The notes under the pieces were generated by a model that saw only the letters and a program-made list of their open reading frames with translations, was not told the DNA's origin and ran no database searches. DNA of 64,000 nucleotides. Origin: CBDDGJ01 sp965199285 (GTDB lineage: Bacteria; Pseudomonadota; Alphaproteobacteria; RS24). The translations under genes and the position numbers were made by a program. Within the stretch, counting starts at the first letter, position 1; every line of letters begins with the position of its first letter. Location: contig OZ240687.1 of the NCBI GenBank assembly GCA_965199285.1, positions 992,001 to 1,056,000 of the forward strand. The letters run 5' to 3'. Of the stretch, positions 63,480-64,000 are shown piece by piece.

Positions 63480-63724
63480 ATGTCGATGAAAATCGACATG
63501 AAGGGGGATTAGAAACCCTCAATCAAACGATGGCCGACAATAAGCGGCCTTAAAACCTCTTATTGCCCGATTATTATATAGGCAGATGCTCTTGTCGTTA
63601 TTATTGTGTCGGGGTGACGACGCTATACAATAGCCGTTCGCGGTAAAAGCGTCGTGGCTATTCGTTTGATTGGTCTTTCTAACACCCCGGCATCAGATCT
63701 TGTTTTTCTGATGCCGTTTTGTTT
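63480..63724 (+). ncRNA. Structured RNA of unknown family, copy B (complete, with terminator)
   Basis: Order of elements: hairpin ATGTCGA/TCGACAT (63480-63499), a GGG/CCC hairpin, and the long-range 10-bp helix AATCAAACGA (63521-63530) with TCGTTTGATT (63662-63671). Within it lies the 41-base invariant core with stem GGCCG/CGGCC (63532-63536, 63545-63549) and loop CAATAAG pairing to CTTATTG (63559-63565), then hairpin ACGACGCT/AGCGTCGT (about 63617-63653). CGGGGTG/CACCCCG (about 63610 with 63683) is a competing or tertiary pairing. It ends in a 9-bp intrinsic terminator. Differences from copy A in the first hairpin and the long helix are compensatory. It could be a free-standing small RNA; a relation to HEARO/omega-type RNAs was considered but not established. 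Confidence 0.75.
63688..63724 (+). terminator. Intrinsic terminator of structured RNA copy B
   Basis: The stem CGGCATCAG / CTGATGCCG (63688-63696, 63708-63716) with an 11-base loop is followed by TTTTGTTT. In copy A only the left arm is kept. Confidence 0.88.
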
Positions 63725-63753
63725 GACCCATGTAAAACAGAAAGGAAAAGCCA

Positions 63754-63999
63754 ATGCATGAGTATAATGTCTGGGCGGATATGCTCAATAAATATCACAC
63801 CTCAACCGATCTCGTCCAAGCCATATGGATTATATCTTTTACCATCATCACTGTGACCCTAATGATTGGGCTAAAAAATACCGTGAAATGGATTGCGGAC
63901 AGGTTCGGCAAGGATAAGCCCAAAGGTAAAGATACGGTTCATCACCCCGAAAGCTATTTGCTTAATATTGATGAAGATCCTCCCAAGCCGAAACTATAA
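63754..63999 (+). CDS. Small single-TM membrane protein of unknown function
   Basis: 81 residues, complete to TAA at 63997-63999. AGAAAGGAAAAGCC precedes the ATG, a good ribosome site. One TM helix (about 20-40: LVQAIWIISFTIITVTLMIG) is followed by a basic stretch (KNTVKWIADRFGKDKPKGKD) and an acidic, proline-rich tail. It lies 30 bases after the terminator of RNA copy B. No family is recognised. Confidence 0.7.
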   Translation: MHEYNVWADMLNKYHTSTDLVQAIWIISFTIITVTLMIGLKNTVKWIADRFGKDKPKGKDTVHHPESYLLNIDEDPPKPKL

Positions 64000-64000
64000 A

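Overview
The window looks like chromosomal DNA of an alphaproteobacterium of moderate GC content, probably free-living and aquatic. Evidence for this placement is a GAAC-N7-GAAC SOS box in front of recA, the gene orders acpP-fabF-mltG-gmk and lpxC-bamD-recN-ligA, and the style of the UvrB, UvrC, RpoN and LigA proteins. No genus can be named from the sequence alone.

Layout. 1-2415: the N-terminal part of a TonB-dependent receptor, then kdsD and galU (minus strand). 2540-8566: tRNA-Ser(GGA) followed by an accessory stretch with a small potassium channel, an AAA+/DUF4143 ATPase flanked by two copies of a palindromic repeat, an AT-rich PI-PLC-like gene, a frameshifted phytanoyl-CoA dioxygenase gene behind two matching operator-like palindromes, and a DUF1353 gene. 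8839-13747: a lipoprotein metallo-hydrolase, a small secreted protein and the acpP-fabF-mltG-gmk group. 13890-17221: a secreted nuclease with a palindromic repeat inserted in frame, copy A of a structured RNA, and uvrB. 17347-24898: an AbiF-type gene with an upstream RNA hairpin, a pteridine-reductase-like SDR with folB, an AT-rich intergenic region with DnaA-box-like sites, uvrC-pgsA, a nucleotidyltransferase-HEPN protein and a phosphomannomutase. 25040-32718: small membrane and hypothetical proteins, a voltage-gated-type channel, rpoN, and sodium-type flagellar stator genes pomA-pomB. 32817-42734: a complete guanidine-utilisation operon (ABC transporter, two DUF1989 deiminase subunits, biotin carboxylase, allophanate hydrolase) led by a clear guanidine-I riboswitch. 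42992-53049: recA, then an acyl-CoA catabolic cluster resembling acyclic terpene utilisation (AtuA, carboxylase alpha and beta, hydratase, acyl-CoA dehydrogenase, TetR). 53084-60656: a frameshifted DUF3800 gene and lpxC-bamD-recN-ligA-SDR. 60657-63999: an M48 lipoprotein protease, tRNA-Arg(CCT), a cytochrome c, a 57-bp tandem array, copy B of the structured RNA and a small membrane protein.

The most novel item is a roughly 215-245 nt RNA present twice in inverted orientation (A at 14476-14690 minus, B at 63480-63724 plus). Both copies have a similar sigma70 promoter, a 41-nt invariant core that can fold as an H-type pseudoknot, and helices whose two strands differ between copies in compensating ways. 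Copy B ends in a strong terminator; copy A has lost the second arm of that terminator. A second theme is a family of roughly 50-57 bp palindromic repeats found singly, inserted in frame in a gene, and as a six-unit tandem array next to RNA copy B.
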